A DNA stretch of 64,000 bases from an uncultured Lachnospiraceae bacterium (GTDB taxonomy: Bacteria; Bacillota; Clostridia; Lachnospirales; Lachnospiraceae): contig CANRNJ010000002.1 in NCBI GenBank assembly GCA_947631955.1, positions 186,001 through 250,000 on the forward strand, in the 5' to 3' direction. How positions within the stretch are numbered: position 1 is the first letter of the stretch; each line of letters begins with the position of its first letter. Below the pieces are notes generated by a model. That model made no database searches and was not told the origin of the DNA. It was given only the letters and a program-made list of their open reading frames with translations. The translations under genes were made by a program, and so were the position numbers. Shown in pieces: positions 44,120 to 53,304 of the stretch.

Positions 44120-45178
44120 ATGGTAAGATTGAAGCAAAAACGCAGAGTCTTTAGGATACTGGCTGTTGTAGTCTTACTGGCGGCCATATTTTATATCGTT
44201 CTGGTGAATTTTCTTGTGAGCGCCGCACTGGTGCCTTCTTTTATGCGCAGACTGGAATCGTTTCAGCGCATCACCGATGAAAGCTACGCCGCACAGGTGC
44301 AGACCTCCGATATCCAGATAAACCGGCAGCTTGCCTTAAACCACACAAACGAATGGCTTAAGACCGTAAGATTGCAGAAGCTCACCGCCGTTACCGGCGA
44401 TGGCTATACGCTGACAGCCGTAGAATTTTTCCCCGATAGGGCAGACGAGCAGAATACGGCAGAGTCAGGTGCGTCCGCCGGGCAAAAATCCCCGGAAAAC
44501 AGCGCCGGGTCCCATAAGTGGGCGCTCGTACTGCACGGCTACACGGGATGGAAAGAGGAGATGTACCCTTTTGCCTGTTGGTATGCAGAGCAGGGATTTC
44601 ATGTGATCGTCCCCGACATGCGCTGTCAGGGCGAGAGCGAAGGGGATTTTATCGGAATGGGGTGGACAGACCATTTTGACTGTGAGCTGTGGATCGATTA
44701 CATAGTCAGTCAGGATCCGGATACCGAGATCGTGCTCCACGGCCAGTCCATGGGAGCCGCCGCCGCGCTGATGATGACGGGTGAGGAAAACATATCGCCG
44801 CATATCAGCGCCGTCATCTCGGACAGCGCCTACACGGATGCTTATTCCATGTTTGGCGATAAGATCAAGGAATGGTTCCATCTGCCTGCTTTTCCGCTGG
44901 TGGATTCCGCGCGGATCGCGCTGCTTGCGCGCGGCGGATATGATCTGATGGATGCCTCGGCGCTCGACGCCGTCAGAAAAAGCCATACGCCGACGCTTTT
45001 CATCCACGGCTCCGCCGACGCCATGATATCCGTACAGATGTCGAAGGACTTATACGATGCCGCATCCTGCCCCAAGGAACTGCTGATCATCGAAGGGGCA
45101 GGCCACGGACAGCCGCAGGATAAAGACCCGGAGGCGTATTACGGCGCGATCAGGGAATTTTTGGAATCCGCCACATAG
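44120..45178 (+). CDS. Membrane-anchored alpha/beta hydrolase
   Basis: A 352-residue serine hydrolase. An N-terminal helix (ILAVVVLLAAIFYIVLVNFLV) anchors it with the catalytic domain probably outside. The oxyanion strand is VLHGYTGWKEEM, the nucleophile elbow is LHGQSMGAAAAL, the acid lies in FIHGSADAMI, and the His in GAGHGQP. Similar proteins are annotated as esterases or peptidases of the cell surface; the substrate is unknown. Its last 40 bp overlap the convergent phosphatase gene. Confidence 0.88.
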   Translation: MVRLKQKRRVFRILAVVVLLAAIFYIVLVNFLVSAALVPSFMRRLESFQRITDESYAAQVQTSDIQINRQLALNHTNEWLKTVRLQKLTAVTGDGYTLTAVEFFPDRADEQNTAESGASAGQKSPENSAGSHKWALVLHGYTGWKEEMYPFACWYAEQGFHVIVPDMRCQGESEGDFIGMGWTDHFDCELWIDYIVSQDPDTEIVLHGQSMGAAAALMMTGEENISPHISAVISDSAYTDAYSMFGDKIKEWFHLPAFPLVDSARIALLARGGYDLMDASALDAVRKSHTPTLFIHGSADAMISVQMSKDLYDAASCPKELLIIEGAGHGQPQDKDPEAYYGAIREFLESAT

Positions 45179-45780
45179 CGCCACGCGGCTTCTTCTCCGC
45201 TATACTCCGCAGCTTCCACCACTCCCTCCTGGTATCTGAGCAGATGGATATTGCCCTGTTTCAGCGTGATCTGATCGCCCCAATAGACGATCTTTCCATC
45301 CGTAGCGGCGGACATGATCGCAAACAGGATCGCGCCGTGGCAGACCGCAAGCACATTCTTTTTATCATGATATGTTTCCGTGATCTTATCAAAAACCTTT
45401 CGCGCCCGCGCCAACAGCTCTTCCACGGTTTCCATGCCGGGATAAAGATGGCCCTGCGGAGAATCGGGATATTTTTGGTGCCGTTCTTTTTCCGTCAGAC
45501 CTTCTCCCTCACCAAAACTGCGCTCTATCAAAAGCGGCTCCACAATGATATCCTCTGCCGGATAACCCAGTCTGTCTGCGGCGATCCGGGCGCTCTCACA
45601 GGCTCTTGACAGCGGACTTGTCAGAATAACCTCTATATCCTCCGAAAACGATGCAAGCGCCTCTGACGCACGGCGGATCTGCTCTCGGCCTTTTTCATTC
45701 ATGCCGATATCGGTACGCCCCTGAATACGCCCTTCGCGGTTCCAATCCGTTTCTCCGTGGCGCAGCAAATAGATGTTCAT
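45139..45780 (-). CDS. Histidine phosphatase family protein
   Basis: A 213-residue protein of the phosphoglycerate-mutase-like phosphatases. The catalytic RHGET sits at 8-12 (LLRHGETDWNREGRIQG), the second Arg in LTSPLSRACESA, and the C-terminal His in LAVCHGAI. Members act on diverse phosphomonoesters such as alpha-ribazole-P or sugars. It converges on the hydrolase gene with a 40-bp overlap. Confidence 0.9.
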   Translation of the reverse strand: MNIYLLRHGETDWNREGRIQGRTDIGMNEKGREQIRRASEALASFSEDIEVILTSPLSRACESARIAADRLGYPAEDIIVEPLLIERSFGEGEGLTEKERHQKYPDSPQGHLYPGMETVEELLARARKVFDKITETYHDKKNVLAVCHGAILFAIMSAATDGKIVYWGDQITLKQGNIHLLRYQEGVVEAAEYSGEEAAWRYVADSKNSLIAP

Positions 45781-45833
45781 TCCCTTTCCTCCCTCTCCGA
45801 TCCCTGCCGGTTTTGATCCGTAATCTTTTTTGG

Positions 45834-45866
45834 AAAAAAGACCCCTTCCGTCCGGAAGGGGTCCTT
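45834..45866 (-). terminator. Terminator of the aldolase gene
   Basis: On the minus strand GACCCCTTCC pairs with GGAAGGGGTC across GGAC, followed by six T. Confidence 0.92.
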
Positions 45867-45882
45867 ACCGATCTTAGAATAT

Positions 45883-46851
45883 TTAAGCTTTACCGTCAGA
45901 ACCAAGTACATTCTTGATCTTATGAGCAACCATATCCTTAACGGCCTGACGAGCCGGTTTCAGATACTGGCGGGGATCGAAGTGATCCGGATGCTCTGCA
46001 AAGTATTTACGGATATTACCTGTCATTGCAAGACGGATATCGGAATCGATATTGATCTTACATACGGCAAGTTCCGCAGCTTTACGAAGCTGCTCTTCCG
46101 GAATACCTACCGCATCAGGCATATTGCCGCCGTACTGGTTCACCATCTTGACAAACTCCTGCGGAACGGAAGACGAACCGTGAAGAACGATCGGGAAACC
46201 GGGAAGGCGCTTGATGCACTCCTCTAATACGTCGAAACGAAGCGGGGGCGGAACAAGAACGCCGTCCGCGTTTCTCGTGCACTGTGCAGCCGTAAACTTA
46301 TATGCGCCGTGGGAAGTACCGATAGCGATCGCAAGAGAATCACATCCGGTTCTGGATACGAACTCCTCAACTTCCTCAGGACGGGTATACATCTCTTTGC
46401 CGGCCTCTACTTTTACTTCATCTTCCACACCTGCCAGTGTACCAAGCTCTGCCTCTACTACTACGCCGTTTGCATGGGCATACTCTACGACCTGTTTTGT
46501 CAGTGCGATGTTGTCCTCGAAGGACTTGGAGGACGCGTCGATCATAACGGAAGTAAAACCGCCGTCGATACAGGATTTACACAGTTCAAACGTATCGCCG
46601 TGGTCCAGATGAAGAGCGATCGGGATCTGAGGGTTCTCAGCAACCGCTGCTTCTACAAGCTTCACCAGATAAGTATGGTTCGCATAAGCGCGCGCGCCTT
46701 TGGAAACCTGAAGGATAACAGGGCTGTTCAATTCGCCTGCCGCCTCTGTGATACCCTGAACGATCTCCATGTTGTTGACATTGAACGCACCAACGGCATA
46801 ACCGCCATTGTATGCCTTCTTGAACATTTCAGTAGTTGTTACTAATGGCAT
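45883..46851 (-). CDS. fba: Class II fructose-bisphosphate aldolase
   Basis: Zinc-dependent aldolase of glycolysis, 322 residues. The zinc and substrate sites are visible: LHLDHGDTFELCKSCIDGGFTSVMIDAS, VEAELGTLAGVEDE, AIAIGTSHGAYKF and VLHGSSSVPQEF. I chose the ATG at 46851 (MPLVTTTEMF), with GGTGG upstream. It is a single gene with its own terminator. Confidence 0.96.
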   Translation of the reverse strand: MPLVTTTEMFKKAYNGGYAVGAFNVNNMEIVQGITEAAGELNSPVILQVSKGARAYANHTYLVKLVEAAVAENPQIPIALHLDHGDTFELCKSCIDGGFTSVMIDASSKSFEDNIALTKQVVEYAHANGVVVEAELGTLAGVEDEVKVEAGKEMYTRPEEVEEFVSRTGCDSLAIAIGTSHGAYKFTAAQCTRNADGVLVPPPLRFDVLEECIKRLPGFPIVLHGSSSVPQEFVKMVNQYGGNMPDAVGIPEEQLRKAAELAVCKINIDSDIRLAMTGNIRKYFAEHPDHFDPRQYLKPARQAVKDMVAHKIKNVLGSDGKA

Positions 46852-46998
46852 TGTTCTTACCACCTTTCTTAATTTATGATTATTTTGACCGGATCACTGT
46901 CCGGTTAATAACTTTCGATTTTTATTATACCGCAAAGCTTGGCCTTACGCAAACATATTCTCAGAAAATAATATCAGCCGGGCGCACAGGAAATAATA

Positions 46999-47898
46999 TC
47001 AGGCTGGACCGGACGGGATCTTGATATGCAGTACCCGGTTCCGGTTTTGGATCACGGCCTTTGTGTGATCCCCGCCAAACTCTCCGTCCAAAGTCCATGC
47101 GACGGGCTCTTCGCTCTCCACGACCAGATGCGATGTCTTAAAGGTATAGATATGTTCCGACTTGACACGTTTATCCACCAGCGCCCGGATGATATTGTTC
47201 AGATCAAGCGGATTGTTGGGCTTGCGCACCATCATCACTTCAAACAGGCCGTCATCCAAGAGCACGTCCTTCCCGGTGAGCCCTCTGAATCCCCCGACGG
47301 AATAGGAGTTCGTGACCATGCCGTACAGGAACTCTCCCTCGATCACTCTGTCGTCATATGAGATCCTGAGCGCGTAAGAGCGCACGGCCGGAAGTCTTCG
47401 GACGCCTTCCAGAAGATACGCCGCATGTCCTAGAACATTTTTGATATCCTGATTCGTTTCGTAGGATACGTCTGTAAAAAGTCCAAACGCCGCCACATAA
47501 ATAAAACTTTTATTGTTAAAAGAACCTATATCGCAGGCGAAATCATCTCCGTTCACGACTACATCCGCCGCCTTGATCATGCCTTTGGGGATACCCAGAC
47601 TGTTTGCGAAATCGTTTGTGCTTCCCGCAGGCACATAACCGATGGGCAGTATTTCATCGCAGCGCATCATGCCGGTCACTACTTCGTCAAGCGTACCGTC
47701 ACCGCCGCTGCACACTACGATATCGTATCCGCTGCGCCGTTCTTCGACCGCCTTGATGGCATCGCCCGCCGCCTGCGTGGGGTATGCGGTCACTTCATAA
47801 CCGGCTTTCACAAATATATCTATGATATCTAACAGGTTGCTTCTGATCTGTGCCTTTCCCGCTCTCGGATTATAGATAAACAACATCCTTTGTCCCAT
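46999..47898 (-). CDS. YegS/BmrU-type diacylglycerol/lipid kinase
   Basis: A 299-residue kinase. It begins with FIYNPRAGKA and has the nucleotide motif CSGGDGTLDEVVTG followed by PAGSTNDFANSLGIP, diagnostic of the DAGK catalytic fold. The lower domain carries LLDDGLFEVMMV. It phosphorylates diacylglycerol or a related lipid in membrane turnover. It stands alone between the aldolase gene and the end of the crh-like operon. Confidence 0.9.
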   Translation of the reverse strand: MGQRMLFIYNPRAGKAQIRSNLLDIIDIFVKAGYEVTAYPTQAAGDAIKAVEERRSGYDIVVCSGGDGTLDEVVTGMMRCDEILPIGYVPAGSTNDFANSLGIPKGMIKAADVVVNGDDFACDIGSFNNKSFIYVAAFGLFTDVSYETNQDIKNVLGHAAYLLEGVRRLPAVRSYALRISYDDRVIEGEFLYGMVTNSYSVGGFRGLTGKDVLLDDGLFEVMMVRKPNNPLDLNNIIRALVDKRVKSEHIYTFKTSHLVVESEEPVAWTLDGEFGGDHTKAVIQNRNRVLHIKIPSGPA

Positions 47899-48012
47899 GT
47901 CCGCCTCCGATCATATGTACCAAACCGCTTTTCCGGCGCCGCAGCGCCGCATGTACGGATCTGCTGTGGCGCAAGAACATTTTATCACTCTGCGCCTAAG
48001 GAAGCAATAAAT

Positions 48013-48041
48013 AAAAAAGAGATCTCCGCGCGGAAATCTCC
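48013..48041 (-). terminator. Terminator after the crh-like gene
   Basis: On the minus strand GAGATTTCCGC pairs with GCGGAGATCTC followed by six T. It ends the hprK to crh-like transcript. Confidence 0.85.
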
Positions 48042-48085
48042 TTTGTTTTCTGCCTTATCCGATTGTCATGCCGCGGGCTGCCGGT

Positions 48086-48340
48086 CTATCTGCCGCTTAA
48101 AAATTTCTCGATCTCCGCAACTGCCGCTTCCTCGTCTTTTCCGTCGGCGGCCACCGTTACTGCCTCGCCGCTGTCCAATCCAAGACTCATCATGCCCATG
48201 ATACTTTTTGCGTTGACTTTTCTGTCGCCCGCATTAATGTACACACTACTCTCAAACTGACTGGCCACCTGAACCAGCATCGCAACCGGTCTGGCCTCCA
48301 ACCCGGTTTCCAGTTTGATCCGGATAGATTTTTGTATCAT
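48086..48340 (-). CDS. Crh-like HPr homolog with Glu at position 15
   Basis: An 84-residue HPr-fold protein. The phosphotransfer His15 of HPr is replaced by Glu (TGLEARPVA), so it cannot carry phosphate in the sugar PTS. The regulatory Ser46 is kept (KSIMGM), the site phosphorylated by HprK. That matches Crh (Gln15 in B. subtilis), which acts only in carbon catabolite control. The location after whiA mirrors the yvcJKL-crh order of Bacillus, and hprK lies upstream in the same cluster. It lies 15 bp after whiA with an AGGAGG site. Confidence 0.85.
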   Translation of the reverse strand: MIQKSIRIKLETGLEARPVAMLVQVASQFESSVYINAGDRKVNAKSIMGMMSLGLDSGEAVTVAADGKDEEAAVAEIEKFLSGR

Positions 48341-48355
48341 AATATTCTCCTCCTT

Positions 48356-49261
48356 TTATGACCTGATCCTATCAGCAATTTCGCTCAGCCTGCGCAATCT
48401 ATGATTCACACCCGATTTCCCAACGGCAGGTTCCAGATACCCGCCCAGTTCCTTCAGCGCGGCATCCGGATATTCCAGCCGGATCTCCGCCATCTGCCGT
48501 AGATTATCCGGTAAATTGTCAAATCCGTATTTCTCTCTGATCAAGAGGATATCTTCGATCTGTTTCGACGCGGCATTGACGGTCTTGGAGATATTCGCCG
48601 TTTCACAGTTGACGCGCCTGTTAATGGAATTGCGCATTTCCTTGACGATCCTGAGATTCTCCAGATTCATCAGGGCTACATGCGCACCCATCACGTTGAG
48701 AAGATCAACGATACCGGTACCCTCTTTAATATATACCACATAATAACGCTTACGCCTGATACTCTTGGCGTCTATCTGAAACTCCCTGATGATCCTGATA
48801 AGCTGCTCCGCCTGAGCCCTGCGGCTGCAGACAAATTCCAGATGATAACTCTTCTCAGGATCGCTCATGGAACCGATGCTCAAAAAGGCCCCTCTAAGAT
48901 ACGCCCGCGCACAGCAGGAGTTTTTAATAAGGAGAGAACTGACCGGTTCCCCGACCGTTATCGTCCCCGTGTCCTTTTCCACCAGATGCAGAGCCTGCAG
49001 CACTTTCGCCTCCGCTTCATCATCCGGCAGGAGCCGACTCTTTGCTCCCATTACAACATTATCTATATTAAATGTTTTTCTGAATATTGTAAAGCTTTTT
49101 TTCGCAACCGCCTCATTTTCCGTATCAAGGCACAGGTGTCTTCCCTCCTCGACGGTGCTTCCGCAGAAATGCAGCAGCGCCGCCAGTTCCGCCAGCTGAC
49201 AGTGCCGGGCCGGACTGATCTGGGTCGCAAGTTCTTCTTTCACTGATCCGGAAAACGACAT
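48356..49261 (-). CDS. whiA: DNA-binding protein WhiA
   Basis: A 301-residue protein with an N-terminal LAGLIDADG-like domain (SGSVKEELATQI, and ARAYLRGAFLSIGSMSDPEKSYHLEF) and a C-terminal HTH (LAEIRLEYPDAALKELGGYL, NHRLRRLSEIA). In Gram-positives it acts in cell division and chromosome segregation or sporulation. It lies 6 bp after rapZ, in the conserved rapZ-whiA-crh order. Confidence 0.96.
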   Translation of the reverse strand: MSFSGSVKEELATQISPARHCQLAELAALLHFCGSTVEEGRHLCLDTENEAVAKKSFTIFRKTFNIDNVVMGAKSRLLPDDEAEAKVLQALHLVEKDTGTITVGEPVSSLLIKNSCCARAYLRGAFLSIGSMSDPEKSYHLEFVCSRRAQAEQLIRIIREFQIDAKSIRRKRYYVVYIKEGTGIVDLLNVMGAHVALMNLENLRIVKEMRNSINRRVNCETANISKTVNAASKQIEDILLIREKYGFDNLPDNLRQMAEIRLEYPDAALKELGGYLEPAVGKSGVNHRLRRLSEIADRIRS

Positions 49262-49267
49262 GGCACA

Positions 49268-50131
49268 CTATACTCCCTGTTTGATATCCCTATGATACAG
49301 CTTCGTACCATAGTTCCCGTGATCCTTCATCTTGGCGTAAAGTTCATTGGCAAGCGTGACGCTTCTGTGCTTGCCGCCGGTACACCCTATGCCGATGACC
49401 AGCTGATGTTTTCCTTCCTTGACATAGTTGGGGATTAGGAAGCCGAGCATATCCGTCAATTTATCCAGAAACAGCGACGCCTCCGCAAAATTCATCACAT
49501 ACTCCTGAACCTCTTTATCGTTGCCGGTCTTATGTTTCAGTTCGTCGATATAGAACGGATTGGGCAGGAACCTGACATCAAATACCAGATCGGCATCCGC
49601 CGGGATTCCATATTTGAACCCGAAGGACACAACGGAAACCATCAGCGAATTATATTCTTCATTCCGTACAAAGATATGATCGATCTCTTCTTTTAATTCC
49701 CTTGTCAAAAGATTGGACGTATCAATGACATAATCCGCTTTTTTCTTGATGCCCTGCAGGATCTCCCGCTCCTTATGCACGCCTTCTTCCACTCTTCCGT
49801 CCGGCGATAAGGGGTGCATACGCCTTGTTTCTTTATACCGTTTGAGAAGAACGGGATCACTGGCTTCCATAAACAGGATCTCAAACATATATCCGTTTTC
49901 CCGCAGCTTGTCCAGAATAAGCTGCGCGTCGCCGAACGGCTGATCGGCGCGCACGTCCAGACCCAGTGCAACTTTATTGATCTCCCCGTTGGGCGTGGCG
50001 ACCAGTTCCACAAACTTTTCTATCAGGGGGACCGGAAGATTGTCTACACAGTAGAATCCCACATCCTCCAACATCTTCATGGCGGTCCTTTTGCCGGATC
50101 CGCTCATACCGGTTACAACAACAAATCTCAT
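49268..50131 (-). CDS. rapZ: RNase adapter / nucleotide-binding protein RapZ (YvcJ)
   Basis: A 287-residue protein. The P-loop is GMSGSGKRTAM (residues 7-17), with Arg in the place of the usual Ser/Thr after Lys. The C-terminal domain has the conserved FKYGIPADADLVFDVRFLPNPFY and IGIGCTGGKHRSV. In E. coli it controls GlcN6P synthase mRNA decay; in Firmicutes its role is unclear (GTPase, competence). It lies 12 bp after murB. Confidence 0.95.
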   Translation of the reverse strand: MRFVVVTGMSGSGKRTAMKMLEDVGFYCVDNLPVPLIEKFVELVATPNGEINKVALGLDVRADQPFGDAQLILDKLRENGYMFEILFMEASDPVLLKRYKETRRMHPLSPDGRVEEGVHKEREILQGIKKKADYVIDTSNLLTRELKEEIDHIFVRNEEYNSLMVSVVSFGFKYGIPADADLVFDVRFLPNPFYIDELKHKTGNDKEVQEYVMNFAEASLFLDKLTDMLGFLIPNYVKEGKHQLVIGIGCTGGKHRSVTLANELYAKMKDHGNYGTKLYHRDIKQGV

Positions 50132-50143
50132 AGCTGATCACTC

Positions 50144-51076
50144 CTAAAAATCACCCAAGAAGACCACTTCCGGCTCCAGTGCAACATGAAATTTCTCTTT
50201 TACCCGTTCCTGAACTTCCTCGATCACTTCTCTGATATCCGCCGCCGTGGCATGACCGGCGTTGATCACAAATCCGCAATGTTTCTCCGACACCTGCGCA
50301 CCGCCTATGCGGAATCCGCGGAGCCCCGCGTCCATGATCAGTTTGCCCGCATAATGACCTTCCGGGCGTTTAAAAGTACTACCCGCACTGGGGTATTCAA
50401 GCGGCTGTTTACTCTTGCGCAGCTGCATCAATTCTTCCATTCTGGCAGCGATCTGTTCACGGTTTCCCGGCGCCAGACCGAGAACGACTTCCAAAACGAT
50501 ATAGGGCCTGTTCCGGATAATACTCGTACGGTATCCAAACTCCATGGTATCGTTATCCAGCGTCGTGACCTGCCCGGCGCTGTCCATCACGCGGACGGCT
50601 TCCACGACCTGTTTCATCTCGCCTTCATAGGCGCCTGCGTTCATCACGACACCGCCGCCGATGCTGCCCGGTATGCCCGCGGCAAACTCCAGACCGGTCA
50701 GGCCGTGCTCTCTGGCCGTGACGGCCACGCGGGAAAGCAGCGCCCCTGCTTTGGCAATGACCCGCGTCCCTTCCACCGTGATCTGCTCCATCGGACCGTT
50801 CAGTTTCAGCACTACGCCCTGATAGCCCTTGTCGCCCACCAAAAGATTGCTGCCGTTTCCGAGAATAAAATAATCCTGCTCGATCTGATTCAGATAGTAG
50901 ATCAGCTTGGCCAGTTCCTCTTCCCGCTGTACAAGGATCAGGCACTCCGCCTCGCCCCCGACGCGAAAAGTAGTGTAGTCTTTCATGTTTTCATGAAATA
51001 AGATCCTTTCTTCCGGAATCAACGTTTGAATATAATCATACTTTGATGCGCCCAATTTCCATACCATCCGTTTCAC
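50144..51076 (-). CDS. murB: UDP-N-acetylenolpyruvoylglucosamine reductase MurB
   Basis: FAD enzyme of peptidoglycan precursor synthesis, 310 residues. The FAD domain has TTFRVGGEAECL, GNGSNLLVGD and GIPGSIGGGVVMNAGAY; catalytic residues fall in YRTSIIR, the Ser of SAGSTFKRP, and the terminal Glu of EPEVVFLG. The 51076 start is a GTG with a weak ribosome site, so the true start may be a few residues inside (51067). It lies between the glucokinase and rapZ genes. Confidence 0.95.
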   Translation of the reverse strand: MKRMVWKLGASKYDYIQTLIPEERILFHENMKDYTTFRVGGEAECLILVQREEELAKLIYYLNQIEQDYFILGNGSNLLVGDKGYQGVVLKLNGPMEQITVEGTRVIAKAGALLSRVAVTAREHGLTGLEFAAGIPGSIGGGVVMNAGAYEGEMKQVVEAVRVMDSAGQVTTLDNDTMEFGYRTSIIRNRPYIVLEVVLGLAPGNREQIAARMEELMQLRKSKQPLEYPSAGSTFKRPEGHYAGKLIMDAGLRGFRIGGAQVSEKHCGFVINAGHATAADIREVIEEVQERVKEKFHVALEPEVVFLGDF

Positions 51077-51113
51077 AGATTACTGCTTATATTATATATG
51101 TATCATCACCTGT

Positions 51114-52052
51114 TTATTCCAGTACCATCTTGGCCGCTCCGTAGATGCCCGCATCGTTGCCGAGCGTGGCAAGCGCAAACTTGGTATCCCGGCAGCCATG
51201 AAACACCGTTCTGTCAAAGGACGGACGAATATAGTCAAACAGCACCTCTCCGGCTTTGGATACGCCGCCGCCGATCACGAAGATTTCCGGATTGACCACG
51301 CCCGCGATCACGGCAAGCCCTTTGCCCAGATACTCTCCGAATTGCTCCGCGATCTCCACCGCGAGTGCATCTCCGGCCTTCACCGCGTCGAACACGGCCT
51401 TAGCCGACAATTCGCCCTGCCGCAGAATACTGTCCTTATCGCTGGCCTGAAGTTTTCTGCGGGCAAGCCTCGTAATGCCCGTAGCGGAAGCATATTCTTC
51501 AAGGCACCCGTAATTGCCGCAGCCGCACGCTTCCGTTTCATGATCTTCCACATGGATATGTCCGATCTCGCCGCCCGATCCCGTCGCTCCTGTCATGATA
51601 CGGCCGTTTATGATGATACCGCCGCCGACGCCGGTTCCGAGCGTAACGGCTACCAGATCCTTATGTCCCTGTCCGCCGCCTTTCCACATTTCGCCGAGTG
51701 CCGCCACATTGGCATCGTTGCCGCCCTCTACATGTATGCCGTCCAGAAGCGCGGTAAGCTCTTTTTTCAGATCCATCTCACCCCAGCCCAGATTAACGGC
51801 CTTGTGGATGATCCCGTCGCCGTCAACCGGCCCCGGAGCGCCCACGCCCACACCTGCCACATCGGCCTTGCCGATGCCTTTCTCCGACATCTTGGCCTGA
51901 ATGGCCGCCGCGATATCGGGCAGGATATGAACTCCCCCGTTCTCGGTCCTTGTGGGGATCTCCCATTTATCCGACACGTTTCCTTCAACGTCAAACAATC
52001 CCATCTTTACGGTAGTACCGCCTATGTCCACCCCGAACACATACTTTGCCAT
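51114..52052 (-). CDS. ROK-family glucokinase
   Basis: A 312-residue cytosolic sugar kinase. The ATP site starts FGVDIGGTTVKMGLFD; the ROK sugar/zinc region reads GEIGHIHVEDHETEACGCGNYGCLEEYASA, with His and three Cys for zinc. This is the GlcK type that phosphorylates glucose. It lies 90 bp after hprK and 37 bp before murB. Its presence next to hprK and a Crh-like gene groups glycolytic entry with carbon catabolite control. Confidence 0.94.
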   Translation of the reverse strand: MAKYVFGVDIGGTTVKMGLFDVEGNVSDKWEIPTRTENGGVHILPDIAAAIQAKMSEKGIGKADVAGVGVGAPGPVDGDGIIHKAVNLGWGEMDLKKELTALLDGIHVEGGNDANVAALGEMWKGGGQGHKDLVAVTLGTGVGGGIIINGRIMTGATGSGGEIGHIHVEDHETEACGCGNYGCLEEYASATGITRLARRKLQASDKDSILRQGELSAKAVFDAVKAGDALAVEIAEQFGEYLGKGLAVIAGVVNPEIFVIGGGVSKAGEVLFDYIRPSFDRTVFHGCRDTKFALATLGNDAGIYGAAKMVLE

Positions 52053-52142
52053 CTTATTGATCCCATCCTCTCCTATTCCGTATTTGACCTGTCGTCCGCC
52101 GGTCCAACCGGTCTTCCCTTTGTCCGACCACCGGATCCCGGC

Positions 52143-53081
52143 CTAATCATCCTCTTCCCGTTTGTTCGCCAAAGACTCCTGAACCCGCTTATACAGTTCC
52201 TGCGCGGCGTTGTAGCCCATCTTCTTCTGACGGTGGTTGACCGCCGCCGACTCACAGATGATCGCCAGATTACGTCCCGGCCGGATCGGTATGCTGTGGC
52301 ACACTACCTTATTGCCCAGATACTCCGTATACTCCTCTTCCAGACCAAGTCTGTCATATTCTTTATCTTTATCCCAGTCTTCCAGACGGATGACCAGATC
52401 GATGTTCTGTGTATCCCTGACGCTGGATGCGCCAAACAGCGCTTTTACATCCACGATTCCAATACCGCGCAGTTCAATAAAGTGTTTGGTGATATCCGGA
52501 GCCGAACCGACCAGCGTGTCTTCGCTTACCCTTCTCAGCTCCACCACATCATCCGTCACAAGCCGGTGGCCTCTTTTGATCAGTTCCAAAGCCGCTTCCG
52601 ACTTACCGATCCCGCTCTCGCCGGTGATCAATACGCCTTCGCCGTATACGTCCACGAGAACGCCGTGTACCGAGATACAGGGAGCCAGCTGAACGTTCAG
52701 CCATCGGATGATCTCCGCCATGCAGGCCGACGTGGCCTTTTTTGTCATGAGAAGCGGCACACCGTATTTGACTGCGATCTCTTTGAACAGGTCGTTGGGA
52801 TGCAGTTCCCGGCAGAACACGATTCCGGGGATCGGATTGTTAAGCAGCTTCTCGAATATCTCTATCTGTCTTTCTCTGTCCAATCCGTTCATGTACGAAT
52901 ATTCCACAAACCCCACCACCTGTATGCGGGTCGCCTCAAAGTGCTCGAAATAACCCGCTATCTGAAGGGCGGGTCTGTTAATGTCGGGCTGGGTCACTTT
53001 GATCTTGGAGATATCGATCTCCGGTGTTAGATTTTCCCACTTAAACTTTTCAATAACCTTGGTTAAACTGATGCTCGCCAT
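52143..53081 (-). CDS. hprK: HPr kinase/phosphorylase
   Basis: Bifunctional kinase/phosphorylase that modifies Ser46 of HPr and Crh, the switch of carbon catabolite repression in Firmicutes; 312 residues. The P-loop is GESGIGKSE (about residue 155), followed by HRLVTDDVVE, and the phosphorylase signature ELRGIGIVDVKALFG. I chose the ATG at 53081 (MASISLTKV), with GGAGAGGGAT upstream, rather than the longer frame to 53171. Its likely substrate, the Crh-like protein, is encoded 4 kb downstream. Confidence 0.96.
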   Translation of the reverse strand: MASISLTKVIEKFKWENLTPEIDISKIKVTQPDINRPALQIAGYFEHFEATRIQVVGFVEYSYMNGLDRERQIEIFEKLLNNPIPGIVFCRELHPNDLFKEIAVKYGVPLLMTKKATSACMAEIIRWLNVQLAPCISVHGVLVDVYGEGVLITGESGIGKSEAALELIKRGHRLVTDDVVELRRVSEDTLVGSAPDITKHFIELRGIGIVDVKALFGASSVRDTQNIDLVIRLEDWDKDKEYDRLGLEEEYTEYLGNKVVCHSIPIRPGRNLAIICESAAVNHRQKKMGYNAAQELYKRVQESLANKREEDD

Positions 53082-53220
53082 ATCCCTCTCCTTATATTTT
53101 TGTATGTATCGCTTTGTTCTTGTATGCCGCGCCTTTGGACAGCCATTCCTTCGGCTTGTACCGTAAATCATTCTGAAGGACCGTTCGGTCCCTGCGGCGC
53201 AGATCGCTGAATCTTCGTCT

Positions 53221-53249
53221 ATTTTATCATATTAAAAAGCGGTTCGCAA
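53221..53249 (-). promoter_or_regulatory. hprK promoter embedded in the uvrC terminator
   Basis: TTGCGA (53244-53249), 17 bp, TAAAAT (53221-53226) on the minus strand. The -35 lies inside the right arm of the uvrC terminator, so one sequence ends a transcript and starts the next. Confidence 0.55.
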
Positions 53250-53304
53250 TAAGCGGGTATCCGCCCTGACACGGGTGACCGCCTTTGCTCAACCGCTTTT
53301 ATCC
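53233..53304 (-). terminator. uvrC terminator overlapping the stop codon
   Basis: On the minus strand AAAAGCGGTT, which includes the uvrC stop, pairs with AACCGCTTTTT about 45 nt later, with inner GGCGG/CCGC pairs. The T-run follows directly. Confidence 0.7.

Noticed and set aside
45139-45178. Misannotated ends where hydrolase and phosphatase genes overlap by 40 bp
   Set aside because: Both frames keep good C-terminal sequence to their stop codons, so a true convergent overlap is simpler.
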